From contig JAPYXD010000755.1 in assembly GCA_030998225.1 (NCBI GenBank), positions 4,327,501 to 4,391,500 on the forward strand: a DNA stretch of 64,000 nt. Reading direction: 5' to 3'. The stretch is from Diplolepis rosae. Its lineage: Eukaryota > Arthropoda > Insecta > Hymenoptera > Diplolepididae. A model generated the notes under the pieces. The model saw only the letters and a list, made by a program, of their open reading frames with translations, was not told where the DNA came from and did not search any database. Below are positions 12,960-23,736 of the stretch, piece after piece. Within the stretch, counting starts at the first letter, position 1; each line of letters opens with the position of its first letter. A program made the translations under genes and the position numbers.

Positions 12960-14200
12960 AATAGAGAAAAAAATAACTTAGGTGTTACAAACCTTCGAAA
13001 TGTATGAAAATTAATTTTAAGTTTCAATTTAAGAAAAAGAGATAATACTAAGAAGTCCATTTTTCTATTTAAAAGTCATGAAGTTCATACAATATTATAT
13101 AGAACTTTGAGAATTCAAGAATAGAAGTATTATCTAATGCCCTTATTTCCTATTTCCATCTCTTCTTCTCATATACTTGTACGTGCATACAAACGCAATC
13201 GCTATGAAATAAGAATATCATAAAATGTAGGCGTAACAAGGAATCGAAATGTGGTATACAAAATACTGGAAGTACTGGATTATGTAATAAAATAGGAATC
13301 CTTCGTAGATTTCAAACTTTATAATATTCCTATTTCCGATAAGAATTTATACGCCGGTGCCTGCTGTTGTTGCTTCCTGTGGGTACAAAAAGTGCAAAAG
13401 TAATCCAATTTCACTGAAATGTAGTGCTCTGAGGTTCTTGTGAACACTGCCTTCGGATTTGCAATCACAATAATTATTAAAATACAGAATAGAGAATAAA
13501 ATTAATTATACACTTTTCGAAAGGAGAGGCTCAAAAAATTCTTCGGGTCAGGTGGTTGTGATCTTTCTTAGCGTAAAATTTATAAGGCTTCTAGCAATTC
13601 GTATGAGAAAAGACGGTCCAGAATATAATTTGTTTGTATGATATGGACAAATACAATATTTATGCTCACCTTTGAGAGTATACTTATAAAAGAAGCAAAG
13701 TAAGAGAAGATGTAAGCACTTTATTTTTCAACTTGTATTGTATTATCGAATAAAGATTCATTATCCACTATTGAAATTATCTAGGTGCAACAACGTAAAC
13801 GTAGTGAGTATCTGCCCGCATTGGACTGCTTGATTAGTGGTAGTCGCCTTGCCTCTTAAATTTGTAGAGCCTGATAAGTGTACTCGTCTATGAAATCACT
13901 CAATTTCTGTTATTTGTATGTTTCAAAATTAAATGGATGTAAAAATAATTTTCGACTTGACTATGTTTCTTACGATTCACAAATCTATTTTCGATGACTT
14001 ACGGCCCTATTCTTTCACTCACCCAATTATATTCGGTGGGAAGATGTTGTATATCCATGAAAAGATAATTTTTATTTTTAGTAGTTATGCAATAATTTAG
14101 TGACAATAGAAAAAAATAATTTGAGACAAATATTTATAACTTACGAATTTAGTTACTCGTTACTTTAGTTGAATCAGAGCCAGGGGAATTGTGTCTTTCA
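12960..14200. other. Probable neuroligin-like intron, no feature seen
   Basis: On the minus strand this lies upstream of the 12602-12955 exon and begins with its acceptor. AT-rich, no legible ORF or repeat pair. No earlier neuroligin exon was recognised. Confidence 0.45.
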
Positions 14201-14253
14201 ATGTTTAGGAATTCTTAAAATAACGCGTTTTAGGAAATTAAATTAACAAACAA

Positions 14254-14560
14254 TTGGAGATTCACGTCGTTTACCAAATATTATTTTCTATTTTACATCA
14301 ATTAGAAAATGCACGATATTCCTCAGTTATCGATTTAGCCACTGGATTCTATCATATTCTAATGGATCTTGAAGATTCACATAAAAGAGTTATTTCAACT
14401 CCATTTGGACACTACCAATTCGATAGAATGCCTTTTGGACTAAAAAATTGGCCAGCATCATCCTGTAGACTCATGGACATCGTATTATCAGGATGACAAG
14501 TAACAGACCTTTTCGTTTATTCAGATGATATTGTCATATATGCTTGAGTAGCACAAAATA
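14254..14560 (+). pseudogene. Gypsy reverse transcriptase fragment
   Basis: Reads through VIDLATGFYHILM, FDRMPFGLK and, past one in-frame stop near 14495, LFVYSDDIVIYA, the YxDD catalytic box. Both catalytic Asp contexts are intact here, unlike in the related copy at 22180-22932. The N-terminal part of the domain is missing. Downstream a short RNase H remnant (ITDHK, LVWF near 14695-14730) remains in broken frames. Confidence 0.8.
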
Positions 14561-14769
14561 AACAGATAGTTCATACTTTTGTACACTAAGCGACAGAAAA
14601 TGAAAATTTTAAGCTTATGAAAATGAGTCCCTAGCTATAGTCAACTCAGTTCAGCAGTTTTGACTTTACCTTTACAGCAGACGTTTTACTCTAATAACAG
14701 ACCACAAATGATTAGTCTGGTTTAAAACTTCAGAAGACCCTTTTTTTCGAGTATAATACAAGGAATGAA

Positions 14770-15810
14770 GTTTAATCTATGATATATTTTTCATTTTGTT
14801 CAATGAACTTTTGCCAACTTTTTGGTAACTTCATGATTCCACGCTCATAGAACTTCTAGTCTTTATCGGCAAATAACTTAACCAAGTGAGATTTCACAGC
14901 TCCATCATCATTGAAAGTTTTACCATTCAAGGAGTTCTGCAAAGATAAAAAAAATAGTAATCTGATGGTGCAAGGTCGGTGCTATGTGGTTGATGTAACA
15001 TCACTTCCCAACCAAGCCTTAATAATTTTTTGCGAGTGGCTACAGATGTGTATGGTGTAGCGTTGTCATGGTGAAAAATTGCACCTTTACGATTGACCAA
15101 TTTTGGCTGCTTTTCTTTGACCGCTGCGTTCAATTTGTTCAGCTGACGACAGTAGACATCTGAATTAATCGTTTGGTTCCTTAGAAGAAGCTCAAAAATA
15201 CAACATCTTTCCATTCCCACCAAACAAACAGAATAATCTTTTTTTGATACAATTAAGCTTTCGATATTGTTTGTGGTGATTCATCACGCTTGGACCATGA
15301 TCGTTTTCGAACAACGTTATTCTAAGCAATTTATTTTTCATAACCAGTGATAATTCGTTTCAAACATGGAACGAATTAATTGCTTTTAAGATAAAAATCG
15401 CAAGCGTTGATGCGTTTTGTTAAGGGAATTTCTTTGAATTCATGTGGAATTTAAATATCAAGTTTTTTAACGATTGCGAGACGTTGTATATGACAGTCGG
15501 ATGTTGATTTTGGTATTTTTAACATTTCTTCAATCTCTCACACAGTTACATGACAATCCGATTCGATTATGGCTTTGATTTGGTCATCATCAACTTCATT
15601 TGGCCGACAAGAACGTTGCTCATCTTTGAGTGAAAAATCACCAGAACGGAAATTATCAAACCAATTTGGGCACTGTCTGTCTTTTAAAGCTTTCTCACGT
15701 AACGTTTTAGAAGCCTGTGCAGCGTTCTTTCCTTCACGAAAATAAAAAAGCAAAATATGAGGAAAATGCTCGTTTTTACACTCTATCTTAAAGTTAATGC
15801 CAAACTAACA
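14770..15810 (-). mobile_element. mariner element, near full-length but broken
   Basis: A minus-strand transposase of the mariner family. The N-terminal helix-turn-helix part lies at about 15780-15538 (FYFREGKNAAQ, WFDNFRSGDFSLKDE, EVDDDQIKAIIESD). The C-terminal catalytic part lies at about 15223-14780 (HHDNATPYTS, HSTDLAPSDYYFF, then WQKFIE). HDN and LAPSDY supply the second and third Asp of the DD34D triad. Several frameshifts and stops separate the parts. It interrupts the Gypsy pol relic. Terminal repeats were not delimited, so the ends are approximate. Confidence 0.8.
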
Positions 15811-15974
15811 ACTGTAAACGAAATTATGCGCAATTTATTTTTGATGCAAGCTAAGAGTGTCAGCTAACAAATTCCAGAAGGAAAAGGCCATAACATTGAA
15901 AGAAGCCATTCAGAAAAATGGTCAAAGACATCTATATGTGAATTCGGCGATTACTTTTGGGACAACTCAATATA

Positions 15975-17331
15975 CAGGGTAAAGCACATAAATTGTTATA
16001 GAGCGATAGCACTTAAACTATTGATCATATCCAAAAATGTTTCAGATAAAAGTTTCAGTCTTCCTGAAATTTTTTTCTTTCTTCGATGACATTATTACCG
16101 ATTTTAAGAAAAATTCAGCGACCTACAACACAAGGTCATTCTAGTCACGCAAAGTACGTAAATAGTCGTGAAATCATTTTCATTTCTTGTCATTTCTTAC
16201 GATACCCATGATACTAAATCCACATCCAAGTAGCAGGAAAATGGAAAAAAGAGTGAAATTAGTCAGCGATCTGTATTAAGAATCTTACATCAACACAAGT
16301 TCCATCCGTATCGTATGTCATTACATCAGGATTTGTACGGCAATGATTTCCGAAAACGCGTCAATTTCTGTAATTGGATTCGTAGAAAAATGCGCACAGA
16401 TGTCTCATTTTGGAGTCCTGTGATTTTTTCTGATGAAGTTAACTTCGCAAATACGGGAAATTTGAATAGGCATAATATGCATTATTGGGCGAATGAGAAT
16501 CCTCGATGGATGAGAACTGTACCATTTCTACATCCGTGGTCCGTTAATTGTTGGTGTGGCATTGTTGGCGATCACGTCATTGGATCATATTTTCTTGAAG
16601 GTCGTTAGGTTGGGCTAGTTTACGCAAAATTTCTGCAAAACGTACTGCCTCAATTAATGGAAGACGTGCCCTTGCATGCTCGCATGAACATGTGGATGCA
16701 ATACGACGGTGCATCACCCCATTATGCTCGTTGTTCAAGACAAGTGATGAATGAGATTTTTGACGAATAGTGGATAGGACGAGGCGGCCCTGTAGCTTGA
16801 CCACCTCTTTCGCCGGATCTAACATCACCAGATTACTTTTTATGGGGTTTTGTCAAAGAACGCGTAATGGCGGTAGCACCTACCACGCCTGACGACATGA
16901 AAGAAAGAATACGTCGAGCATGTAGCGAAATTACACCACAAATGTTGGCTGAAGTTAGATGGTCTTTTCATCAGCGAATTAACAAGTGCTTACAAGTCGA
17001 GGGTCATCAATTCGAGTATCATCTATAGGTAGACCCAAACCAAGGTTAGTGGATCCTTTGAGAGTGATTATTCCGATATGCTTCGATTTTTCGACTATTT
17101 ACACACTTTGCGTGACTAGAATGACTTTGTGTTGTAGGTCGATAAATTTGTCTTAAAATCGGTAATAATGTCATCGAAAAAAAATACATAGTTCCATTTA
17201 AAAAAGTGGAGTTGACCTTGACGTAGCTTCAGCGCCTCCGCCGATAAAGAAATAGGGTGGTCGAGTATGACGACCTTCCCAAACACTGAAACTTTTATCT
17301 GAAACATTTTTGGATATGATCAATAGTTTGA
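15975..17331 (+). mobile_element. Tc1/mariner-superfamily element, copy 2
   Basis: Same family as 11393-12584, in the opposite orientation. The left end reads CAGGGTAAAGCACATAAATT after TA; the right inverted repeat is cut short at about 17331, losing the outer 40 or so bases. The plus-strand transposase is much better preserved (see 16190-17028). It lies inside the Gypsy relic and is younger than it. Confidence 0.82.
16190..17028 (+). pseudogene. Tc1/mariner-type transposase (DDE), frameshifted
   Basis: Reads through LYGNDFRKRVNFCNWIRR, FSDEVNFANTGN, HYWANENPRW, VNCWCGIVGDHVIG, then after a break near 16608 MQYDGASPHYARC and LSPDLTSPDYFLWGFVKERV, with a stop at 17026-17028. SDE, YDGASPH and SPDYFLWG supply the acidic triad contexts. 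It is the insect transposase type often found in ants and bees. It carries stops (about 16608 and 16771) and is not functional as it stands. Confidence 0.82.
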
Positions 17332-17639
17332 GTCCACATTCCTTGAATTATCTCAAGAAAAATAATATGAAAGAGGATTTCGAGACAATAACAAAATCTA
17401 CAATACCTACCAATTCTACAAAATTTACAAACCTTACTAAATCTTGTGAAATCTCCTGATCCTTTCTATTTCATAGTATTATATAATATACCCATGACAC
17501 AAATCCTGATGGCGACCCCGAACCTCGAGTAGCCACAAATTTTCCAAAATTTTAAGAAAAACAATCCGGAAAAAGAAAGCAGAAGCAAAATAAAAAATTT
17601 AAAGAAAACAAAGATGTAATCGACTCATTGTCAGATACG

Positions 17640-18142
17640 AAATTAATCAAAACATTTTCATAAATTAAGAAAAAGATCTATATTCTTCTTTCGAAGGCTG
17701 ATATTTTATGGGGAGAAATGCTAAGAACTATAGAATTAGCTTTTTCTGACTCACCAATAAGAATCCTAATATGTAATGGAAGTACACAATATGCAGCTAA
17801 GGAACAACAATATTAATTAATCGAAGTAGCTCACTCGTCAGCTTTAGGAGGACATAAAGGAGTCACAAAAACTTTTTATAGATTGCGTCAAAATTATTAG
17901 TGGCAAAATATGAAACCAGGCATTAAAAAATATATTTAAAATTGTTTAAAATAACAATTAAAGGAACTTATACGCGTCAAAACAAAAAACCTATGATAAT
18001 AACTGATACTTCAGGAACTGCCTTTGAAAAAGTTTCTACGGACATTGTAGATCCATTTCCAATGACAACAAAATTACATGAATATATTCTTACAATCCAA
18101 GATAATTTCACTAAATACTCATCAACAATATTCCGGTTCTAA
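17640..18142 (+). pseudogene. Gypsy integrase N-terminal fragment
   Basis: Past a Lys-rich linker, an HHCC-type zinc region is legible (HSSALGGHKGVTKTFYRLRQ, then NCLK), followed by the start of the catalytic core (FEKVSTDIVDPFP, YILTIQDNFTKYS). The second Cys of the final pair is replaced by Ile, and stops occur around 17817 and 17936. The rest of the core and the C-terminal domain are missing. It continues the Gypsy pol broken by the insertions upstream. Confidence 0.78.
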
Positions 18143-18872
18143 TAAAATTTGAAAAGTCTTACAAAAAAACAATGCTATAATTCAAATTGATAATAGGCCA
18201 TAAGCAATGCATATTAACTAACTTCAACGCGTTATATTAGATAAAGAAAATAAAAATTCTCGTGAACATATTGAAGCTCATGAAATGACGAATCTTTTAC
18301 GCACATTTAATATTGCACATTTTTCAAATCTATATAATTATTATTTCTAATCCACTTTCTATATTTTTTCGTTATTCATGCCTTTATAGCCTATTATACA
18401 AAAATAACATACTCGACCTGTTATTTTAACTGTAACAATTAAGCTTCGGATTACAAACAAAATAAAACGAAACAAAAAAGTATAGAAATTTCGAACAAAG
18501 ACTAGTAAAAATATTTTTGTTACTAAATCCAAAAGCTTTGAAAGTAACTGAATATTATTAATGCACCATATGTAAAAATAGCCCAAATTTTCTGTAATCA
18601 CTATTATAGATAAAAAATCCACCATATTATAAGTCTAAAAAAATACTGATTTAATTTTTGAGAATTAAAACTATATTCCATGTGTATATGCTTTCTGTTA
18701 GAATGAATTGATCTCACAACAAGTTATGAAAACGTAATACCATTGATAACTCTATTAAAATATTGCAGAAAGAAATCTGAACCTTTATACTTGTAGTAAA
18801 ACTAATTTTCCTCTTCCAAAGATTCGATCGTCACAGTTCTATTCTTCTACCTCCGCGATAAAATTTGTGACA

Positions 18873-19085
18873 GGGGGGGGGGGGGGGTTGTCACGTACCC
18901 ATGGCCATTATTATATCATTCCATTATCATTAACATTGTATTATTATCATGATTATTACCAATATTATTTTCATCTGAATTAGGCAATTTTTCTTATCGT
19001 TTGTATCATTGTTATCATTTATAACTATAATATCAAATTGTAACAAAGAACAATATATGATTCATGATTAATGAATCACAACAAA
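18873..19085 (+). repeat. Poly-G polypurine tract and LTR start of the Gypsy relic
   Basis: Fifteen consecutive G (18873-18887) are followed by TTGTCACGTACCC. By analogy with 51716-51736 (G-run, then TGTCACGTC) the TG at 18889 is the 5' end of the 3' LTR. Sequence after about 18905 is AT-rich with imperfect ATTAT/ATCAT repeats, and the 3' border of the LTR is not visible. Confidence 0.65.
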
Positions 19086-19087
19086 TA

Positions 19088-19650
19088 TTATATTATTTTT
19101 TTATCAAAACAGTAAACAACTAATGTTTTAGTCACTATTATTGCTACTATTTTTGTTATCATGATACGAAGAATGACTAATGAATGAACATAATGACCGT
19201 TATCATCAAATATTGGCAAATGGAATCTGCGGAGAGGGAATAACCAATTACACTGCTCACTTACACAAACTCTTCTGCATAAGTGCGATTTCTTCTTCCA
19301 AACGCACCAATAACGCCATATAATAATAACTATTGATGATTCTCCCTTTCTCATCGTAATCAATGAATAAAATACCGTGCGTATTTCAAACTACGGTGGC
19401 CAAAACCTTACCAGCTGACATTTGCGTTTTTGGTAGCTTTGGACGGTTTTCACCCTTTGCTGTCCAATCAGCTGACTGCCGATTTGACTTTGGAGTGTAG
19501 TGATGAATCTATATTTCATCCATTGTCACATATCGTATAAAAAATCCTTTTCATTGCACTGAAACCCGTTTCAAACAAAGTTTTCTCATGCTCAAATGAC
19601 CATGCAAAATTATGAATACACTGCCTTCTGATATTTCCAGTGTCAACAAT
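19088..19650 (-). pseudogene. mariner transposase relic (DD34D type)
   Basis: On the minus strand the sequence spells a degraded mariner catalytic region: IHHYTPKSNRQSADW near 19520-19480 (first-Asp region), then a Pro/Lys-rich GENRPKLPKT and SAGKVLATV near 19440-19395, then YYMALLVRLEEEIALM near 19330-19270. There are several stops. No terminal repeats were identified. Confidence 0.7.
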
Positions 19651-19825
19651 CTCACGCAGATTCAATTAATGTTCGATGAAGGGCATTTTTGGGACTTTTT
19701 TAATGTTTTCTAAAACAAATTCCGAATTCAAAAGAATCAGCAAAAACATTACAAGCTTTACAAAATTTTTCAACTTTTTTCTCATAAGCTAAGTTTCATC
19801 TGTAAATCTTGTTCTTCTTTAAAAA

Positions 19826-20441
19826 ATAATTGAGCTGAAGTTTGTGACGTCTCGTGTGACGAATTTTTTTTTCTTTTTTCGTCGTATGATCAACAAGACA
19901 GTCAAAAATTTGCAGAATAGTGATTTTTGACCAAAAAACATGTTTTACTGAGAAAAATAAATTTTTGAAATTTGACAAAAGCACGCTATTTCTGGACAAT
20001 CTCGTCGAATTATCTCGAAAATTAAAAAAGTGGCATAAAAAGAGACTTTCGTTTTTGATTGCAGTCACATTATGCTACATTAAAAAAAAATACAAATTAA
20101 AATTTGAGTTTGCGGAGCGAAACCAAAATTAGCAAAGTTTAACACGGCGAAGCCATTTGTCGAAAAACCCGTTGAATTATCTCGAAAACTAAAAATGTGG
20201 CATAATTTCAAACGAAAGTCTCTTTTTATGCCACTTTTTTAGTTTTCGAGATAATTTGACGAGTTTGGCCACAAATGGCTTGCTTTTGTCAAACTTCAAA
20301 AATTTATTTTTCGCAGTAAAGCATGTTCTTTGATCAAAAATCACTATTCTGCAAATTTTTAAATATCTTGTTGATCATACGACGAAAAAAGAAAAAAAAT
20401 TCGTCACACAAGGCGTCACAAACTTCAGCTCAATTGACAAA
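19826..20441. mobile_element. Inverted-repeat element (MITE), arms about 220 bp
   Basis: 19826-20046 is the approximate reverse complement of 20214-20441. Shared stretches include AATTGAGCTGAAGTTTGTGAC, GTCGTATGATCAACAAGA and AAAAAGTGGCATAAAAAGAGAC. The spacer of about 170 bp itself repeats part of the arm (GGCATAATTTCAAACGAAAG). Non-coding. Confidence 0.75.
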
Positions 20442-20444
20442 TAA

Positions 20445-20785
20445 CTCTTCTTTTAGATTAAATACTAATAGAGTCTATTCTCTTTTCTAAGTAATTGAGA
20501 GAGTGGTACAGTCCTGGCGTGGTTCATAATTTGCCCGTCCACCCTTTATTGAATTGAATTTCGATATAACGCATCGCTTGGCTGGCTTTACTCAATGCAT
20601 AATTTGTCAAAAGTTTACGTTTTCTAGGTGAAGTTCCCCGCTGGGATGCAAAACCTTTAGAACGATTTTTTTCTTTTGATTTTCTTTCTATTTATGGGGA
20701 GTGCAATGTTCGCTGTGCCTCTCCATATGAGAGTGCACCTTACTTTCTTCGAAAAAAAAAACTTTTTGATGCCTAATCTAGGGAG
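20445..20785. other. No feature recognised
   Basis: Non-coding in appearance, with no clear homology to other parts of the window. Confidence 0.4.
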
Positions 20786-20789
20786 GACG

Positions 20790-21110
20790 GGGAGTCAGTG
20801 TGCTCAGAATACAAACTAAGGTACCTACAGACGCGACTGCACGCCGTATCCGTGTGAAGCGAGTAAGGACAGACGACGGGGTACGCTACTTTTGTTCCTT
20901 CCTTGTCGCTCTCACATGCGAACGACTCCTCCTACTTGTCCTCATTCTCCTCGCTCCCTCGTTGTAAAAATCGCATCTTCAGGTCTTTTTATAGATTTCA
21001 TGCTGTCGGTTTTCGAGTTCCAGTCAAAATGGAGAATTGTATTTCTCTCGACTCCGTGCAAAAGTGGCTCGAAGCAGATGACAATTTGGAATTTACGGAG
21101 TATGTAGTTA
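20790..21110 (+). repeat. Dispersed repeat, inverted copy at 60720-61190
   Basis: Blocks such as GGTACCTACAGACGCGACTG, TTTTTATAGATTTCATGCTGTC and CTCTCGACTCCGTGCAAAAG occur in reverse complement at 61170-60745. This copy lacks the 164 bp MITE found in the other and so gives the empty site. Short open frames here do not resemble any family I know. Confidence 0.7.
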
Positions 21111-21130
21111 AAGAAATAACAGTTCTTTTT

Positions 21131-21367
21131 TCAATATTTTTTTAAAAATCTGCTTGATTTAAACATCTGAAAGGGCCTACAAAATTGTATGAGGGCTGGT
21201 ATGAGGGTTGGATAATCGAAAATGTTCATTTTTACCTGTCCTAATGTGTAAAGTGTCAAAACATTAATTGCTGTAAGTTTCAATACGTTTTGGCTATTTA
21301 TTGGTACTTCAAGTTTGAGAACCTTTTGTTTAATTAAATTTCGAGCAGCACCAGTATCAATCATCAT
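21131..21367 (-). pseudogene. Retroviral-type aspartic protease fragment, inverted
   Basis: On the minus strand MMIDTGAARNLIKQKV matches the active-site region of LTR-element proteases (D-T/S-G-A), followed by a hydrophobic beta-rich stretch (VPINSQNVLKLTAINVLT). It belongs upstream of reverse transcriptase in a Gypsy pol, but here it lies on the opposite strand, next to an inverted RNase H tail. The segment has therefore been inverted. Confidence 0.65.
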
Positions 21368-21435
21368 GTGTGTTGGATTTTTTAAACTTTCCGTTGATAT
21401 TATAATTGATGGAATTGAAGTGGACTTTGAAATAT

Positions 21436-21960
21436 TTATTGTTGTTGTTGTATTATTGTGATAAAAATAAGTCTTGAAGCCATATTTTTGAATAAATTTG
21501 TGTATTTTAAAATATTCTTACCAATCTCACTAAATAATTCTTCACTAAGAAATTCCAGAAAATATTCTGGGATTTTTGAGTCGATATTTAATATTTGGGC
21601 TTTCAAAATTTCGCTAAAACGATCTACGTCGTCTTGTACGATTTCTGGATTCAAGTTTCTTCGTTTTGAAGGTCTTACCTCATTTTTAGAGTTTTCTTGT
21701 TTTTTGTTTGTAAAAGTTTTCTTGGAAAACATTTTTTCATGGGAAGTCATAAAAGTATCATTGTCATCAACTTGTAAATTTCTTGATTTTTCTTTGTTAT
21801 CATCAATAGGGTTTCTTGAGAGAGCGTCTGCATTTACATTCATTTTTCCTGCTTTGTGAATTACATCAAAATCATATTCTGCGACTTTCAATCGCCAACG
21901 TGAAACTCGTGCACAAGGGTCTTTAGAATTTTGAAACCAAACTAGAGGTTTTTCTTTTCA
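21436..21960 (-). pseudogene. Inverted duplicate of the RNase H tail and linker
   Basis: Near-identical, on the opposite strand, to 23270-23760 (same DALSRNPIDDNKEKSR, DDNDTFMTSHEKMF and ILKYTNLFKNMASR). In this copy the frame from the linker through FSEILKAQILNIDSKIPEYF is uninterrupted, while the plus copy is shifted near 23620. Similarity ends at about 21460, where this copy turns into ITIIQQQQ and then protease-leading sequence. Confidence 0.8.
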
Positions 21961-22019
21961 AACTTAGAGATTTTTCTAAATTATTTCAGTCGATTATGTC
22001 GATCATTAGAAGAGTGAAA

Positions 22020-22932
22020 ATTAGAAGATGAATATGAACATGTAGAAAAATTAATTCTAAATAATGCAGATAGATTTCAAATCCCAGGAGAACCACTTGA
22101 AACTACTAATTTATTACAACATTCAATTCCTACTCTAGATGACGCTCCAATTTTTTCAAGACAATATAGATTTCCCCCAGTGCACAAGGAAGAAATTACA
22201 AGACAAGTCGATGAATTATTAAAAAATAAAATAATAAAGCCCTCACAATCACCATATAAAACTCCAGTGTGGATAGTTCCTAAAAAACTTGATTCTCAAG
22301 GAAAAATAAAATGGAGAATGGTTCTTGATTTTCGTAAATTAAATGAAAAAACAATTGGCGATTCGTATCCTGTATCTAATATAAACGATATATTTGATTC
22401 TCTAGGACCAGCAAAATATTTTTCAGTGTTTAATTTAGCTACCGGTTTTCACCATATAAAAATGGATCCAAAAGACTCGCATAAAACCGCATTTTCTACA
22501 CCTCACGGTCATTACGAATTCGATAGAATGCCTTTCGGTTTAAAAACTGCACCAGCCACATTTCAGAGATTAATGGATTTAACATTAACTGGATTAATCG
22601 GAACGGAACTTTTTGTATATCTTGATGGCATACTTATATATGCAAATACTTTAGAAGAGCACGAAATTAAATTCAACAATTTAGCAGAAAGACTTAGAAA
22701 AGCAAATCTTCACTTACAACCAGACAAATGCGAATTTTTACGACCCGAAGTAGGATATTTAAGTCATATAATTGATAAAAATGGAGTACGTCCAGATCCA
22801 AAAAAGATAATAGCTGTAAAAAACTTTCCAGTCCCAAAAACACAGAAAAATGTTAAACAATTTTTAGGCTTAGCAGGATATTATAGACGATTTATTGATG
22901 TATTTTCAAAAACTGCAAGTCCTTTAAATTAA
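22020..22932 (+). pseudogene. Gypsy-type reverse transcriptase, active-site mutant
   Basis: A nearly complete RT domain: DAPIFSRQYRFPPV, PYKTPVWIVPKK, WRMVLDFRKLNEKT, FDRMPFGLKTAPATFQRLMD, then the thumb GYLSHIIDKNGVRPDP and FLGLAGYYRRF. The usual LDLASGFH motif reads FNLATGFH, so the first catalytic Asp is Asn. The YxDD box reads YLDGILIYA, so one of the paired Asp is Gly. Both changes would abolish polymerisation. The frame is otherwise open from about 22180 to a stop at 22930. The first 150 bases, with the conserved N-terminal region, are also legible upstream. Confidence 0.88.
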
Positions 22933-23675
22933 CTTCTGAAAAAAATACACCTCTTAATAGGACAGAAAAACAACAAGCAGCTTTCGAAATTTTGAAAGCA
23001 AAATTATGTGAAGAACCACTTATACAACGACCTGATTTTTCTCAACCTTTTATACGCACAACAGATGCCTCAGGATTTGCAACAGGAGGTATTTTATCAC
23101 AAGGTAAAATAGGTGAAGATAAGCCAATAGCATATGCTTCACGGAGTCTCAGTGATACTGAGAAAAAATATGATACATATGAGAAAGAAGCTCTTGTTAT
23201 AATATTTTGTGTAACTCATTTTCGTCCTTATTTGTATGGGCGAAAATTTACTTTAGTGACTGATCACAAACCTCTAGTTTGGTTTCAAAATTCTAAAGAC
23301 CCTTGTTCACGAGTTTCACGTTGGCGATTGAAACTCGCAGAATATGATTTTGATGTAATTTACAAAGCAGGAAAAATGAATGTAAATGCAGACGCTCTCT
23401 CAAGAAACCCTATTGATGATAACAAAGAGAAATCAAGATATTTACAAGTTGATGACAATGATACTTTTATGACTTCCCATGAAAAAATGTTTTCCAAGAA
23501 AACTTTTACAAACAAAAAACAAGAAAACTCTAAAAATGAGGTGAGACCTTCAAAACGAAGAAACTTGAATCCAGAAATCGTACAAGACGACGTAGATCGT
23601 TTTAGCGAAATTTTTGGAAGCCCAAATATTAAATATCGACTCAAAAATCCCAGAATATTTTCAGGAATTTTTTAG
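22933..23675 (+). pseudogene. Gypsy RNase H and linker
   Basis: Shifted one frame from the RT. It has the RNase H start TTDASGFATGGILSQ, AYASRSLSDTEKKYDTYEKEAL, the catalytic-Asp region VTDHKPLVW, and the C-terminal YKAGKMNVNADALSRNP. DASG, E in YEKE and D in TDHK match the acidic triad, so this domain is well preserved. A charged linker follows (VDDNDTFMTSHEKMF, RPSKRRNLNPEI) and runs into a frameshift near 23620. No integrase follows. Confidence 0.88.
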
Positions 23676-23736
23676 TGAAGAATTATTTAGTGAGATTGGT
23701 AAGAATATTTTAAAATACACAAATTTATTCAAAAAT

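Larger units (their letters stand above)
14250..18888 (+). mobile_element. Gypsy-type LTR retrotransposon relic with nested DNA transposons
   Basis: A plus-strand pol relic in order: reverse transcriptase (14254-14560), RNase H scraps (about 14630-14760), integrase N-terminal part (about 17640-18142), then non-coding sequence to a poly-G polypurine tract (18873-18887) and an LTR start at 18889. A mariner (14770-15810) and a Tc1/mariner-type element (15975-17331) are inserted between RNase H and integrase. Most of the integrase core is gone. The 3' end style (short CT-rich stretch, TTCGATCG, G-run, TGTCACG) matches the elements ending at 33973 and 51730, so they are related. Confidence 0.8.

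Noticed and set aside
17505..17530. TGGCGACCCCGAAC resembles a retroviral primer-binding site
   Set aside because: It lies in the pol linker frame (reads NPDGDPEPRVA between RNase H and integrase), with no LTR end upstream. Coding explains it.
21458..21859. Plus-strand open frame of 133 codons
   Set aside because: It is the antisense shadow of the inverted RNase H linker. The same shadow occurs at 23360-23644 on the minus strand.
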